Of a stretch of DNA of 64,000 nucleotides, positions 15,559-22,967 are shown piece by piece. The notes beneath the pieces were generated by a model that was not told the origin of the DNA, ran no database searches, and saw only the letters and a program-made list of their open reading frames with translations. The stretch is from NCBI RefSeq assembly GCF_026184235.1, contig NZ_CP110806.1, forward strand, positions 3,410,001 through 3,474,000, read 5' to 3'. Origin of the DNA: Cellulomonas sp. S1-8. GTDB lineage: Bacteria; Actinomycetota; Actinomycetes; Actinomycetales; Cellulomonadaceae. Numbering within the stretch: the first letter of the stretch is position 1; the number at the start of each line of letters is the position of its first letter. The translations under genes and the position numbers were made by a program.

Positions 15559-16686
15559 ATGCCCGTCCCGCCCCTGCTGCTCGACCCCGGCACCGGCCCC
15601 GTCCGCGCCGCCACGTACCTGCCGTCGACGCCCGGGAACGTCCTCTGGGGCCGGCTGCCCTGCGCCGCCGACGCCCCGGTGCTGACCGTCGACCCCGGCA
15701 CGCAGGTCACGGTCGACACGCTCAGCCACGAGGGTCTGCTCGAGGACCAGGGGCGTGACCCCCGCGCGTTCTTCGGCGCGCACGGCCTGACCGACGTCCT
15801 CGCCGACGCGGTCGCCCTCGCCGCGTCGGACCACCCCCGCGACCCGGACGTCGACGGCCCCCACGTCGTCACCGGACCCATCGCGGTGCGCGGCGCACGC
15901 CCGGGTGACGTCCTCGCGATCACCGTCGTCGAGACGCTGCCGCGCGTCCCGTACGGCGTCGTCTCCAACCGACACGGGCGCGGCGCGCTGCCCGGGGAGA
16001 TGCCCGAGGGTGACGTCGACGTCGTCAGCATCGTCGCCCGCCTGGACGCGAGCGGCACGCGCGCGGTCATGCCCCGCGCGGCCGGCAGCGGGCGCACGGT
16101 CTCGTTCCCCCTCGCACCGTTCCCCGGCATCCTGGGGGTCGCGGTCGCGGGCGACGAGCGCCCCCACTCGGTGCCGCCGGGCGCGCACGGCGGCAACCTC
16201 GACATCAACCTGCTGCAGGCGGGCGCGACGCTGTACCTGCCCGTGCAGGTCGACGGCGCGCTCGCCTACGTGGGTGACCCGCACTTCGCGCAGGGCGACG
16301 GCGAGGTCGCACTGACCGCCCTCGAGGCGTCCCTGCGCGTCACGCTGCGCTTCGACGTGATCCCGCGCCTCGACGCGATCGCGGAGCTCGGGACGCTGAC
16401 CGGGCCGCTGGTGCGCACCGCCGAGCACCTCGTCCCGACGGGCCTGGACGTCGACCTCGACGAGGCGCTGCGGCGCTGCGTGCGCGCGGCGCTGGACCTG
16501 CTGCAGGCGCGGTTCGGCATGGACCGCGCGCACGCGCTCGCCTACCTGTCCGCGGCCACGGACTTCGACGTGTCGCAGGTGGTCGACCGGGTGACGGGCG
16601 TGCACGCGCGCATCCGGCTGGCGGACTTCGAGGAACCGGACGCGCCGCAGGCTCCCGACGGCCCGGACGGCGGACCGCGCGCATGA
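15559..16686 (+). CDS. Acetamidase/formamidase family amidohydrolase
   Basis: 375 residues. Family features: PSTPGNVLWGRLPC near the N-terminus, DTLSHEGLLEDQGRDPRAFF, TGPIAVRGARPGDVLAITVV, PHSVPPGAHGGNLDINLLQAGATLYLPV, and GDPHFAQGDGEVALTALE, which carry the metal-binding His, Asp and Glu residues of the FmdA/AmdA fold. The enzyme hydrolyses short-chain amides to ammonia and carboxylate. It overlaps the next amidase gene (ATGA) and opens the ureide cluster, so its natural substrate may be a small amide from purine breakdown; this is inferred. ATG at 15559 follows a -10 box at leaderless spacing. Confidence 0.85.
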   Translation: MPVPPLLLDPGTGPVRAATYLPSTPGNVLWGRLPCAADAPVLTVDPGTQVTVDTLSHEGLLEDQGRDPRAFFGAHGLTDVLADAVALAASDHPRDPDVDGPHVVTGPIAVRGARPGDVLAITVVETLPRVPYGVVSNRHGRGALPGEMPEGDVDVVSIVARLDASGTRAVMPRAAGSGRTVSFPLAPFPGILGVAVAGDERPHSVPPGAHGGNLDINLLQAGATLYLPVQVDGALAYVGDPHFAQGDGEVALTALEASLRVTLRFDVIPRLDAIAELGTLTGPLVRTAEHLVPTGLDVDLDEALRRCVRAALDLLQARFGMDRAHALAYLSAATDFDVSQVVDRVTGVHARIRLADFEEPDAPQAPDGPDGGPRA

Positions 16687-18326
16687 GGACCGACCCGCCC
16701 CCCGGCCTGATCGCCGCGTTCCTCGCGTACGAGCGCGCGCTCGGCACGGACGACGTCGACGCCCTCGACCGCCTGTTCGCCGCCGACCCGGCGACGCTGC
16801 GCGGCGACGCGACCGGCCTGCTGGTCGGCCACGACGAGATCGCGGCGTTCCGCGGTGCGCGCGGCGGGGCGCCGGCGCGGCGCCTCGTCGAGGTGCACGT
16901 GCGCACGGTCGACGACGACCACGCGCTGGTCGTCGCCGTGACCGAGCCGGTGGGCGGCGGCCGCGGCCAGCAGACGCAGCTCTGGGAGCGCGGTGCCGCC
17001 GGCTGGGTCGTCGTCGCCGCCCACGTCCACGCCCCCGCGCCCGCGTTCGACGCGAGCGTGTGGCGCGTCCTGGGTGCCCCGCTGGTCCCCGGGTCCGGCG
17101 CCGGGCCCCTGGCGGGCCGCACGGTCGCGGTCAAGGACCTGTTCGCCGTCGCCGGGCAGCGCGTCGGCGCCGGCAACCCGACGTGGCTCGCGGACGCACC
17201 CGTCGAGACGGCCCACGCCGCCGCCGTCGACCGTCTGCTCGCCGCGGGCGCCGACGTCCGCGGCGTCGCGCGCACCGACGAGCTCGCGTACTCCCTCGCG
17301 GGGACGAACGCGCACACCGGCGCACCCCCCAACCCCCGGGCGCCCGGGCGGGTGCCCGGGGGCTCGTCGTCGGGCTCGGGAGCGGCCGTCGCGCTGGGGC
17401 AGGCCGACATCGGCCTGGGCACCGACACCGGAGGGTCGATCCGCGTCCCCGCGTCCTACCAGGGGCTGTACGGGGTGCGCACGACGCACGGCGCGGTCCC
17501 GACGACGGGCCTGGTCCCGCTCGCGCCGTCGTTCGACACCGTCGGGTGGCTGACGCGCGACGCCACCCTGCTCGCGGCGGTGGGCGACGTGCTGCTGCCG
17601 CCCGACGTCGACGACGGGCCCTGGTCGCCGCGCCTCGTCGTGAGCCCCGCGCTGCTCGCGCACGCGCAGGACGACGTCGCGACACGCGTCACGGCGTTCG
17701 CGGCGACGGCCGGCGCGACGGCGACGGCCGCGTGGGACGACGTGGACGTCGCGGCGTGGGCCGAGGTCTTCCGGGTCCGGCAGGCGTGGGAGGCGTGGCG
17801 CGCGCACGGCGCGTGGGTGAGCGCGCACCCCGGCGCGCTGGGCGCTGACGTCGCCGGCCGGTTCGCCGTCGCGTCGCGCGTCGACGACGCCGCGGGTGCG
17901 GCCGCCGGAGTGGCGCGCGAGGCGCTGCGCGCACAGATCCTCGACCTCGTCGGCGACGACGTCCTCGTGCTGCCCGCCACGCCGTCCGTCGCCCCGCGGC
18001 CCGACCCCGCCGACCTCGACGCCGTCCGCACCGCCAACCTGCGCCTGACCTGCATCGCCGGCCTGGGCGGCCTGCCTGCGGTGGTCCTGCCGGTGCACGG
18101 CGGGGGGACTGGATCGCTCTCTCACGCCCCAGGGGGTGGGGAGGGCAGGACTGGATCGCTCTCTCACGCCCCAGGGGGTGGGGAGGGGGAGGGCGGGGGT
18201 CTGGTCGGCGATCCGGAACCCGGGCGGCGCGCGGCGCTGCCGGTCGGGGTGTGCCTGATCGCTGCGCCGGGTCGCGACCGAGCGCTCCTCTCCCTGGCCC
18301 GCACCCTGACCGTCCGCCGCGCCTGA
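16683..18326 (+). CDS. AtzH-like (SnoaL/DUF3225) domain fused to an amidase-signature hydrolase (AtzE-like)
   Basis: 547 residues. Residues 1-122 form a SnoaL-like domain related to AtzH (LIAAFLAYERALGTDDVDAL ... VVVAAHVH). Residues 130-547 are an amidase-signature enzyme with the Ser-cisSer-Lys triad: K151 (AVKDLF), the GGSSSGSG loop at 226-233, and S252 in GTDTGGSIR. In cyanurate degraders AtzH and AtzE are separate proteins acting on 1-carboxybiuret; here they are one chain. Residues about 475-502 contain two copies of a 14-residue unit TGSLSHAPGGGEGR encoded by a 42-bp tandem repeat. The repeat lies between the strands LPAVVLPV and LPVGVCLIAA, so it is probably a surface-loop insertion. 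Placement in the ureide cluster suggests a role in ureide or carbamate-amide hydrolysis. Confidence 0.8.
   Translation: MRTDPPPGLIAAFLAYERALGTDDVDALDRLFAADPATLRGDATGLLVGHDEIAAFRGARGGAPARRLVEVHVRTVDDDHALVVAVTEPVGGGRGQQTQLWERGAAGWVVVAAHVHAPAPAFDASVWRVLGAPLVPGSGAGPLAGRTVAVKDLFAVAGQRVGAGNPTWLADAPVETAHAAAVDRLLAAGADVRGVARTDELAYSLAGTNAHTGAPPNPRAPGRVPGGSSSGSGAAVALGQADIGLGTDTGGSIRVPASYQGLYGVRTTHGAVPTTGLVPLAPSFDTVGWLTRDATLLAAVGDVLLPPDVDDGPWSPRLVVSPALLAHAQDDVATRVTAFAATAGATATAAWDDVDVAAWAEVFRVRQAWEAWRAHGAWVSAHPGALGADVAGRFAVASRVDDAAGAAAGVAREALRAQILDLVGDDVLVLPATPSVAPRPDPADLDAVRTANLRLTCIAGLGGLPAVVLPVHGGGTGSLSHAPGGGEGRTGSLSHAPGGGEGEGGGLVGDPEPGRRAALPVGVCLIAAPGRDRALLSLARTLTVRRA
18106..18186 (+). repeat. 42-bp tandem duplication in the amidase gene, related to intergenic palindromes
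   Basis: Two identical 39-bp copies (18106-18144 and 18148-18186) with a period of 42 bp contain the core GGACTGGATCGCTCTCTCAC followed by GCCCCAGGGGGTGGGG. The core is shared with the hairpin at 2654-2696 and with the inverted repeat at 18341-18409. The period is a multiple of three and keeps the amidase frame open. Confidence 0.9.
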
Positions 18327-18340
18327 CCCCCACCCCCGGC

Positions 18341-18409
18341 GAGAGAGCAGTCCAGCACTCCCGATCCCACGCTCCGCCCTCGCGCGGCGGACCGGACCGC
18401 TCTCTCACG
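18341..18409. repeat. Inverted repeat of palindrome family 1 after the amidase gene
   Basis: Arms GAGAGAGC(AGTCCAG) at 18341-18355 and (GGACC)GCTCTCTC at 18394-18406, followed by ACGG, match the family-1 core CTGGATCGCTCTCTCACG with a few changes. It lies 15 bases past the amidase stop and upstream of the uraD promoter, so it may end transcription from the amidase operon. Confidence 0.6.
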
Positions 18410-18447
18410 GCCATGAGGTGGGTGGGTGAGCGGGTATTCACGCTGCT

Positions 18448-18489
18448 GAAACAACCGTTTCCCTCGGTGACACATCCCGCGCCTACGGT
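18448..18489 (+). promoter_or_regulatory. Operator GAAAC-N4-GTTTC and -10 box upstream of the urate operon
   Basis: The perfect palindrome GAAACAACCGTTTC (18448-18461) lies 22 bases upstream of a candidate -10, TACGGT (18484-18489), so it would cover the -35 region. The first gene starts at 18515 with GAGAGGA ahead. Matching palindromes occur at 21731, 33031 and 33805. I infer it is bound by the RpiR-type regulator encoded at 24199-25077. Confidence 0.65.
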
Positions 18490-18514
18490 CGGCCTCGGGT
18501 GAGAGGACACACCG

Positions 18515-19081
18515 ATGCTGCTGGAGGACTTCAACGCACTGCCGCGCGAGGACGCGTGGGCGCTCGTGCGCACGTGCGCCGACGTGCCGTCGTGGGCCGC
18601 GGCGGTCGCGGGCGGGCGCCCCTACGCGTCGGTCGCCGCGCTGCGTGCCCACGCGGACCAGCAGGCGCTGACCTGGGACGACGCGGACGTCGACCGGGCG
18701 CTGGCCGACCACCCCCGCATCGGTGAGCGGCACGCGACACCCGGCGCGACGGCGGCGATGTCGGTGCGCGAGCAGGCGGGCGTGGACGCGACCGATGCCG
18801 ACGTCGCCGCCCGCCTGGCCGACGGCAACGCCCGCTACGAGCAGCGGTTCGGGCGCGTGTACCTCGTGCGGGCCGCGGGGCGCAGCAGCGCCGAGATCCT
18901 CGCGCTGCTCGAGCAGCGCCTCACGCACGACGACGCGACCGAGGCGGCCGTCACCGCCCAGCAGCTCCGCGAGATCGCGGCGCTCCGGCTCGCGGGCCTC
19001 GTCACGGAGCCCGTCGTCCAGCCCGTCGTCCAGCCCGTCGCCCAGTCCGGCTCCGAGCACGCCACGGCGCCCGTCGCATGA
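18515..19081 (+). CDS. uraD: 2-oxo-4-hydroxy-4-carboxy-5-ureidoimidazoline (OHCU) decarboxylase
   Basis: 188 residues. The third step of urate breakdown: OHCU is decarboxylated to S-allantoin. Family signature residues are present: LEDFNALPREDAWALVRTCADVPSW, the catalytic His in DHPRIGERHA, and ARLADGNARYEQRFGRVYLVRAAGRS, followed by the helix ILALLEQRLTHDDATE and QLREIAALRL. The C-terminal 20 residues show a short repeat (EPVVQPVVQPVAQ) beyond the conserved domain. It overlaps the HIU hydrolase gene (ATGA), which supplies its substrate. First gene after the GAAAC-N4-GTTTC operator. Confidence 0.92.
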   Translation: MLLEDFNALPREDAWALVRTCADVPSWAAAVAGGRPYASVAALRAHADQQALTWDDADVDRALADHPRIGERHATPGATAAMSVREQAGVDATDADVAARLADGNARYEQRFGRVYLVRAAGRSSAEILALLEQRLTHDDATEAAVTAQQLREIAALRLAGLVTEPVVQPVVQPVAQSGSEHATAPVA

Positions 19082-19398
19082 CGACCTGCTCGACGCACGT
19101 CCTCGACGCCGCCGCGGGGCGCCCGGCGGTCGGGGTCGACGTGTCCCTGCTCGGCCCGGACGGCACGGTCCTGGAGACGGGCCGCACCGACGACGACGGC
19201 CGCCTGCGCTGGACGACGGCCCTGCACACCGGGACCTACGCGCTGCGGTTCGCGACGGGCGCGTGGTTCGCCGCCGCCGGCGTCCCGACCGTGCACGCGG
19301 CGGTCCACCTGGAGGTCCTCGTCGACGGCGACCAGGAGCACTACCACCTGGCGCTGCTGCTGAGCCCGTTCGCCTACACCGCGTACCGAGGGAGCTGA
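19078..19398 (+). CDS. uraH: 5-hydroxyisourate hydrolase (transthyretin-like)
   Basis: 106 residues, the normal length. It begins CSTHVLDAAAGRPAVGVDVSL with the catalytic His, and ends with YTAYRGS, the diagnostic C-terminal YRGS signature of HIU hydrolases. It converts 5-hydroxyisourate made by uricase to OHCU, which uraD then decarboxylates; the three enzymes are encoded consecutively. ATG overlaps the uraD stop, and uricase begins three bases after its own stop. Confidence 0.95.
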   Translation: MTTCSTHVLDAAAGRPAVGVDVSLLGPDGTVLETGRTDDDGRLRWTTALHTGTYALRFATGAWFAAAGVPTVHAAVHLEVLVDGDQEHYHLALLLSPFAYTAYRGS

Positions 19399-19401
19399 CG
19401 C

Positions 19402-20304
19402 ATGGCCGTCGGAGACGTCGTCCTGGGAGCCAACCAGTACGGGAAGGCCGAGGTGCGCCTGGTGCGGGTCACGCGCGACACCCCCGTGCACGAGATCGAG
19501 GACCTCACGGTGACCACGCAGCTGCGCGGGGACTTCACGGCGTGCCACACGACGGGTGACAACGCGCACGTCGTGGCGACGGACACGCAGAAGAACACCG
19601 TGTACGCCTACGCCAAGAAGTACGGCATCGGGTCGCCGGAGCGGTTCCTGCTGCGCCTCGCCCGGCACTTCGTCGACGGGTTCGCGCAGGTCACGGGCGG
19701 GCGGTTCGCGGCCGACGTGCACGCGTGGGACCGCATCGCGGTGGACGGCGAGCCGCACGACCACGCGTTCGTCCGCACGGGCCGCGAGACGCGCCGCACG
19801 GTCGTGCTCGTCGACGGCGACGACGCGCAGGTGGTGTCGGGGTTCACAGGTGCGACGGTGCTGAAGACGACGGGATCGGAGTTCTGGGGGTTCCCGCGCG
19901 ACGCGTACACGACGCTCGCGGAGACGTCGGACCGCGTGCTGGCCACGTCGGTGACGGCGTGGTGGCGGTGGCGGGACCCGGACGTGGACTTCGAGACGCG
20001 CTACCCGGTCGTGCGCGACCTGCTGCTGTCGACGTTCGCGCAGGTGCACTCCCTGGCGCTGCAGCACACCATCTTCGAGATGGGCAGGGCCGTGCTGGAG
20101 GCGTGCGACGACGTCGCCGAGGTGCGGCTGTCGTGCCCCAACAAGCACCACTTCCTCGTGGACCTCGCGCCGTTCGGCCTGGAGAACCCGAACGAGGTCT
20201 TCTACGCCGCGGACCGCCCCTACGGCCTCATCGAGGCGGCGGTGGGACGCGAGGGCGACCCGCCGGTGCCGCACGTGTGGGCGTCCGTGCCCGGGTTCGT
20301 CTGA
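19402..20304 (+). CDS. uaZ: Urate oxidase (uricase)
   Basis: 300 residues, normal for cofactor-free uricases with two T-fold domains. K15 (NQYGKAEVRL) and T60 (VVATDTQKNTVYAYAKK) correspond to the catalytic Lys-Thr dyad. Other conserved blocks are SPERFLLRLARHFV, TTGSEFWGFPRDAYTTLAET, LSTFAQVHSLALQHTIFEMG and LSCPNKHHFLVDLAPFGLENPNEVFYAADRPYG. It oxidises urate to 5-hydroxyisourate with O2, giving H2O2. Preceded by GGGAGCTGACGC. No peroxisome-like or signal peptide; cytoplasmic. Confidence 0.95.
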   Translation: MAVGDVVLGANQYGKAEVRLVRVTRDTPVHEIEDLTVTTQLRGDFTACHTTGDNAHVVATDTQKNTVYAYAKKYGIGSPERFLLRLARHFVDGFAQVTGGRFAADVHAWDRIAVDGEPHDHAFVRTGRETRRTVVLVDGDDAQVVSGFTGATVLKTTGSEFWGFPRDAYTTLAETSDRVLATSVTAWWRWRDPDVDFETRYPVVRDLLLSTFAQVHSLALQHTIFEMGRAVLEACDDVAEVRLSCPNKHHFLVDLAPFGLENPNEVFYAADRPYGLIEAAVGREGDPPVPHVWASVPGFV

Positions 20305-20315
20305 GGGCGGCGGCG

Positions 20316-21701
20316 ATGACGACGATCATCCCGACGCGCCACGTCCCCAGCAGCCCCGCGCCCGGTGACCTGGTCGCCGCGGTGCGCGGCCGGCAGGTCC
20401 TCGTCGACGGGGCGCTGCGCCCTGCGACGCTGCACGTCGCGGGCGGCCGGATCACCGCGGTCGCCGGGTACGACGACCCGGTCGACGGCTTCGTCCTCGC
20501 CGCGCCCGACCACGCGTACGTCCTGCCGGGCGTCGTGGACACGCACGTGCACGTCAACGAGCCGGGGCGCACGGCGTGGGAGGGGTTCGCGTCCGCGACG
20601 CGCGCGGCCGCGCTGGGCGGGGTGACGACGCTGGTCGACATGCCGCTGAACTCGATCCCGCCGACGACGACCACGTGGGGCCTGGCCGCCAAGCGTCGCG
20701 CGGCGACGGGGCAGCTCTCGGTGGACGTGGGCCTGTGGGGCGGCGCCGTGCCGGGCAACCTCGACGACCTGCGCCCGCTGTGGGACGCCGGCGTCATGGG
20801 GTTCAAGTGCTTCCTGTCGCCGTCGGGGGTCGACGAGTTCCCGCCCCTGGGACCGGTCGGCTTCGACGCGGCGCTGCGTGCGGTCGCCGCGTTCGACGGG
20901 CTCGTGATCGTGCACGCCGAGGACCCGGCGGTGCTCGCCGACGCCCCCGTGCGCCCGGGCGGGGCGTACCGGGACTTCGTGGCGTCGCGCCCGCACGAGG
21001 CGGAGACGGCGGCGATCGCGCGGGTCGTGGCCGGCGCCCGCGAGACGGGCTGCCGCGTGCACGTCCTGCACCTGTCGAGCGCCCGCGCGCTGGACCTGCT
21101 GGCCGACGCCCGCGCCGAGGGCCTGCCCGTGACGGTCGAGACGTGCCCGCACTACCTGACGTTCGACGCCGACGCGGTCCCCGACGCCTCCCCGGCGTAC
21201 AAGTGCTGCCCGCCGATCCGCGACGCGGGCAACCGGGAGGCGCTGTGGGACGGGCTGCGCGACGGCGTCATCGACGTCGTCGTCACGGACCACTCCCCCG
21301 CGACGGCCGAGGAGAAGCTGCGCGGCGACGGTGACCTGCAGCAGGCGTGGGGCGGCGTCGCGGGCCTGCAGGTCGGGTTCCAGGCGGTGGCGCACGGCGC
21401 CGCGGCCCGCGGGATCGACGTCGCGCAGGTCAGCCGCTGGATGGCGACGTCCACCGCGGACCTCGTCGGGCTGACCCACAAGGGCAGGCTCGCGGTCGGT
21501 GCGGACGCGGACGTGCTGGTCCTGGACCCGCGGGTCCCGCTGCGCGTCGTCGCGGCGGAGCTGGCGCACCGCAACGCCATCAGCGCGTACGACGGCCTGG
21601 AGCTGTCGGCGTCGGTCACGGCGACCGTGCTGCGGGGGCGCGTGGTCACGCGGGACGGCGCCGTCACGGCCGGCACGGGCGAGCTGCTGACCCGACCGTG
21701 A
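20316..21701 (+). CDS. allB: Allantoinase (dihydroorotase-like amidohydrolase)
   Basis: 461 residues. TIM-barrel amidohydrolase motifs: GVVDTHVHVNEPGRTAWEGF (metal-binding His pair), GVTTLVDMPLNSIPPT, a carbamylated-Lys candidate in MGFKCFLSPSG, VIVHAED, HVLHLSSA and VTDHSP (final Asp). MPLNSIPPTTT and FKCFLSPSGVDEFP are typical of allantoinases, not dihydroorotases. It opens the hydantoin ring of allantoin to allantoate. Begins 11 bases after uricase with GAGGGCGG upstream, so it belongs to the same operon. Confidence 0.93.
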   Translation: MTTIIPTRHVPSSPAPGDLVAAVRGRQVLVDGALRPATLHVAGGRITAVAGYDDPVDGFVLAAPDHAYVLPGVVDTHVHVNEPGRTAWEGFASATRAAALGGVTTLVDMPLNSIPPTTTTWGLAAKRRAATGQLSVDVGLWGGAVPGNLDDLRPLWDAGVMGFKCFLSPSGVDEFPPLGPVGFDAALRAVAAFDGLVIVHAEDPAVLADAPVRPGGAYRDFVASRPHEAETAAIARVVAGARETGCRVHVLHLSSARALDLLADARAEGLPVTVETCPHYLTFDADAVPDASPAYKCCPPIRDAGNREALWDGLRDGVIDVVVTDHSPATAEEKLRGDGDLQQAWGGVAGLQVGFQAVAHGAAARGIDVAQVSRWMATSTADLVGLTHKGRLAVGADADVLVLDPRVPLRVVAAELAHRNAISAYDGLELSASVTATVLRGRVVTRDGAVTAGTGELLTRP

Positions 21702-21730
21702 CCGGCCGCGCACGTCGCCGAAACGTCGGT

Positions 21731-21751
21731 GAAACGACTGTTTCGTAGCGT
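21731..21751 (+). promoter_or_regulatory. Operator GAAAC-N4-GTTTC joined to a leaderless -10 box upstream of the aminotransferase gene
   Basis: The perfect palindrome GAAACGACTGTTTC (21731-21744) is followed after one base by TAGCGT (21746-21751), and the ATG at 21759 comes seven bases later. The arrangement GTTTC-G-TAGCGT-N7-ATG is nearly the same in front of xdhC on the opposite strand at 33044-33014 (there ATTTC replaces GTTTC). Binding there would block RNA polymerase directly. Confidence 0.65.
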
Positions 21752-21758
21752 GCCGCCC

Positions 21759-22967
21759 ATGACCCTCAACCCCCCGCACCGCCTGCTCATGGGGCCGGGC
21801 CCCATCGACGCCGACCCGCGGGTGCTGCGCGCGATGTCCGCGCCGCTGGTCGGGCAGTTCGACCCGGTGATGACGGGGTACATGAACGCGACGCAGGACC
21901 TGTACCGCCAGGTGTTCCGGACGACGAACGACGCGACGCTGCTGGTCGACGGCACCGCGCGGGCTGCGATCGAGGCGGCGCTGGTGTCGCTCGTCGAACC
22001 GGGCGACCGGGTGCTCGTCCCGGTGTTCGGGCGGTTCGGGCACCTGCTGGTGGAGATCGCGCGCCGCGCCGGCGCGCACGTCGAGACGGTCGAGGCCGCG
22101 TGGGGCGAGGTCGTCGACCCCGAGCGCGTGGTCGACGCCGTGGCCACCTGGCGTCCCCGGCTCGTGGCGGTCGTCCACGGCGACACGTCGACGACGATGC
22201 GGCAGCCGCTCGCGGAGATCGGCGCCGCCTGCGCCGAGCACGACGCGCTGCTGTACGTCGACGCGACCGCCTCCCTCGGCGGCAACGACCTGCGCACCGA
22301 CGACTGGCACCTCGACGTCGTCACCGCGGGGCTGCAGAAGTGCCTCGGCGGCCCGTCCGGCAGCGCCCCGACGACGCTCTCGGAGCGCGCCGCCGACGCG
22401 GTCCGGGCGCGCACCCACGTCGAGCAGGGCCTGCGCACCGACGACGACGAGCCGCGCGGCGCCGTCATCCGCTCCAACTACCTCGACCTCGCACAGCTCC
22501 TCGAGTACTGGGGCCCGCGGCGCCTCAACCACCACACCGAGGCCACGTCGATGCTGTACGCGGCGTACGAGTGCGCGCGCATCGTGCTGGAGGACGGGCT
22601 GGACGCGACCGTCGAGCGGCACCGCGTCGCGGGGGCCGCGATGCTCGCCGGCGTGCAGGGGCTGGGGCTGGACGTGTTCGGCGACGTCGCGCACAAGATG
22701 CACAACGTCGTGGCGGTGCACGTGCCCGAGGGCGTCGTCGCGGACGCCGTGCGCGCGGCGATGCTGGAGGACTTCGCGATCGAGGTCGGCACGTCGTTCG
22801 GCCCGCTGCACGGCCGGGTGTGGCGCATCGGGACGATGGGCGTCAACGCCCGCAAGGACGCGGTCCTCACGACGCTCGCGGCGCTCGAGCACGTGATCCG
22901 TGCGCAGGGCGCGGCGGTGCCGGCGGGCGGCGGCGTCACGGCCGCGCAGGAGGTGTACGCCGCATGA
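21759..22967 (+). CDS. pucG: PLP-dependent (S)-ureidoglycine-glyoxylate aminotransferase-like enzyme
   Basis: 402 residues from the ATG at 21759; an in-frame ATG at 21729 lies before the -10 box and was rejected. Class V aminotransferase of the AGXT/PucG group: HRLLMGPGPIDADPRVLRAM, GTARAAIEAALVSLVEPGDRV, VHGDTSTTMRQPL, VDATASLGGND, and the PLP lysine in TAGLQKCLGGPSGSAP. In Bacillus, PucG transfers the amino group of ureidoglycine to glyoxylate. Next to allantoinase and allantoate amidohydrolase genes the same role is likely. Overlaps the following gene by ATGA. Confidence 0.88.
   Translation: MTLNPPHRLLMGPGPIDADPRVLRAMSAPLVGQFDPVMTGYMNATQDLYRQVFRTTNDATLLVDGTARAAIEAALVSLVEPGDRVLVPVFGRFGHLLVEIARRAGAHVETVEAAWGEVVDPERVVDAVATWRPRLVAVVHGDTSTTMRQPLAEIGAACAEHDALLYVDATASLGGNDLRTDDWHLDVVTAGLQKCLGGPSGSAPTTLSERAADAVRARTHVEQGLRTDDDEPRGAVIRSNYLDLAQLLEYWGPRRLNHHTEATSMLYAAYECARIVLEDGLDATVERHRVAGAAMLAGVQGLGLDVFGDVAHKMHNVVAVHVPEGVVADAVRAAMLEDFAIEVGTSFGPLHGRVWRIGTMGVNARKDAVLTTLAALEHVIRAQGAAVPAGGGVTAAQEVYAA

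Noticed and set aside
21729..21758. In-frame ATG at 21729 as start of the aminotransferase
   Set aside because: It lies upstream of the operator's right arm and the -10 box, so it would not be in the transcript; homologues start near the ATG at 21759.
20220..22892. 890-codon minus-strand frame opposite allantoinase and aminotransferase genes
   Set aside because: Arg/Asp/His-rich shadow translation of two well-defined plus-strand enzymes.
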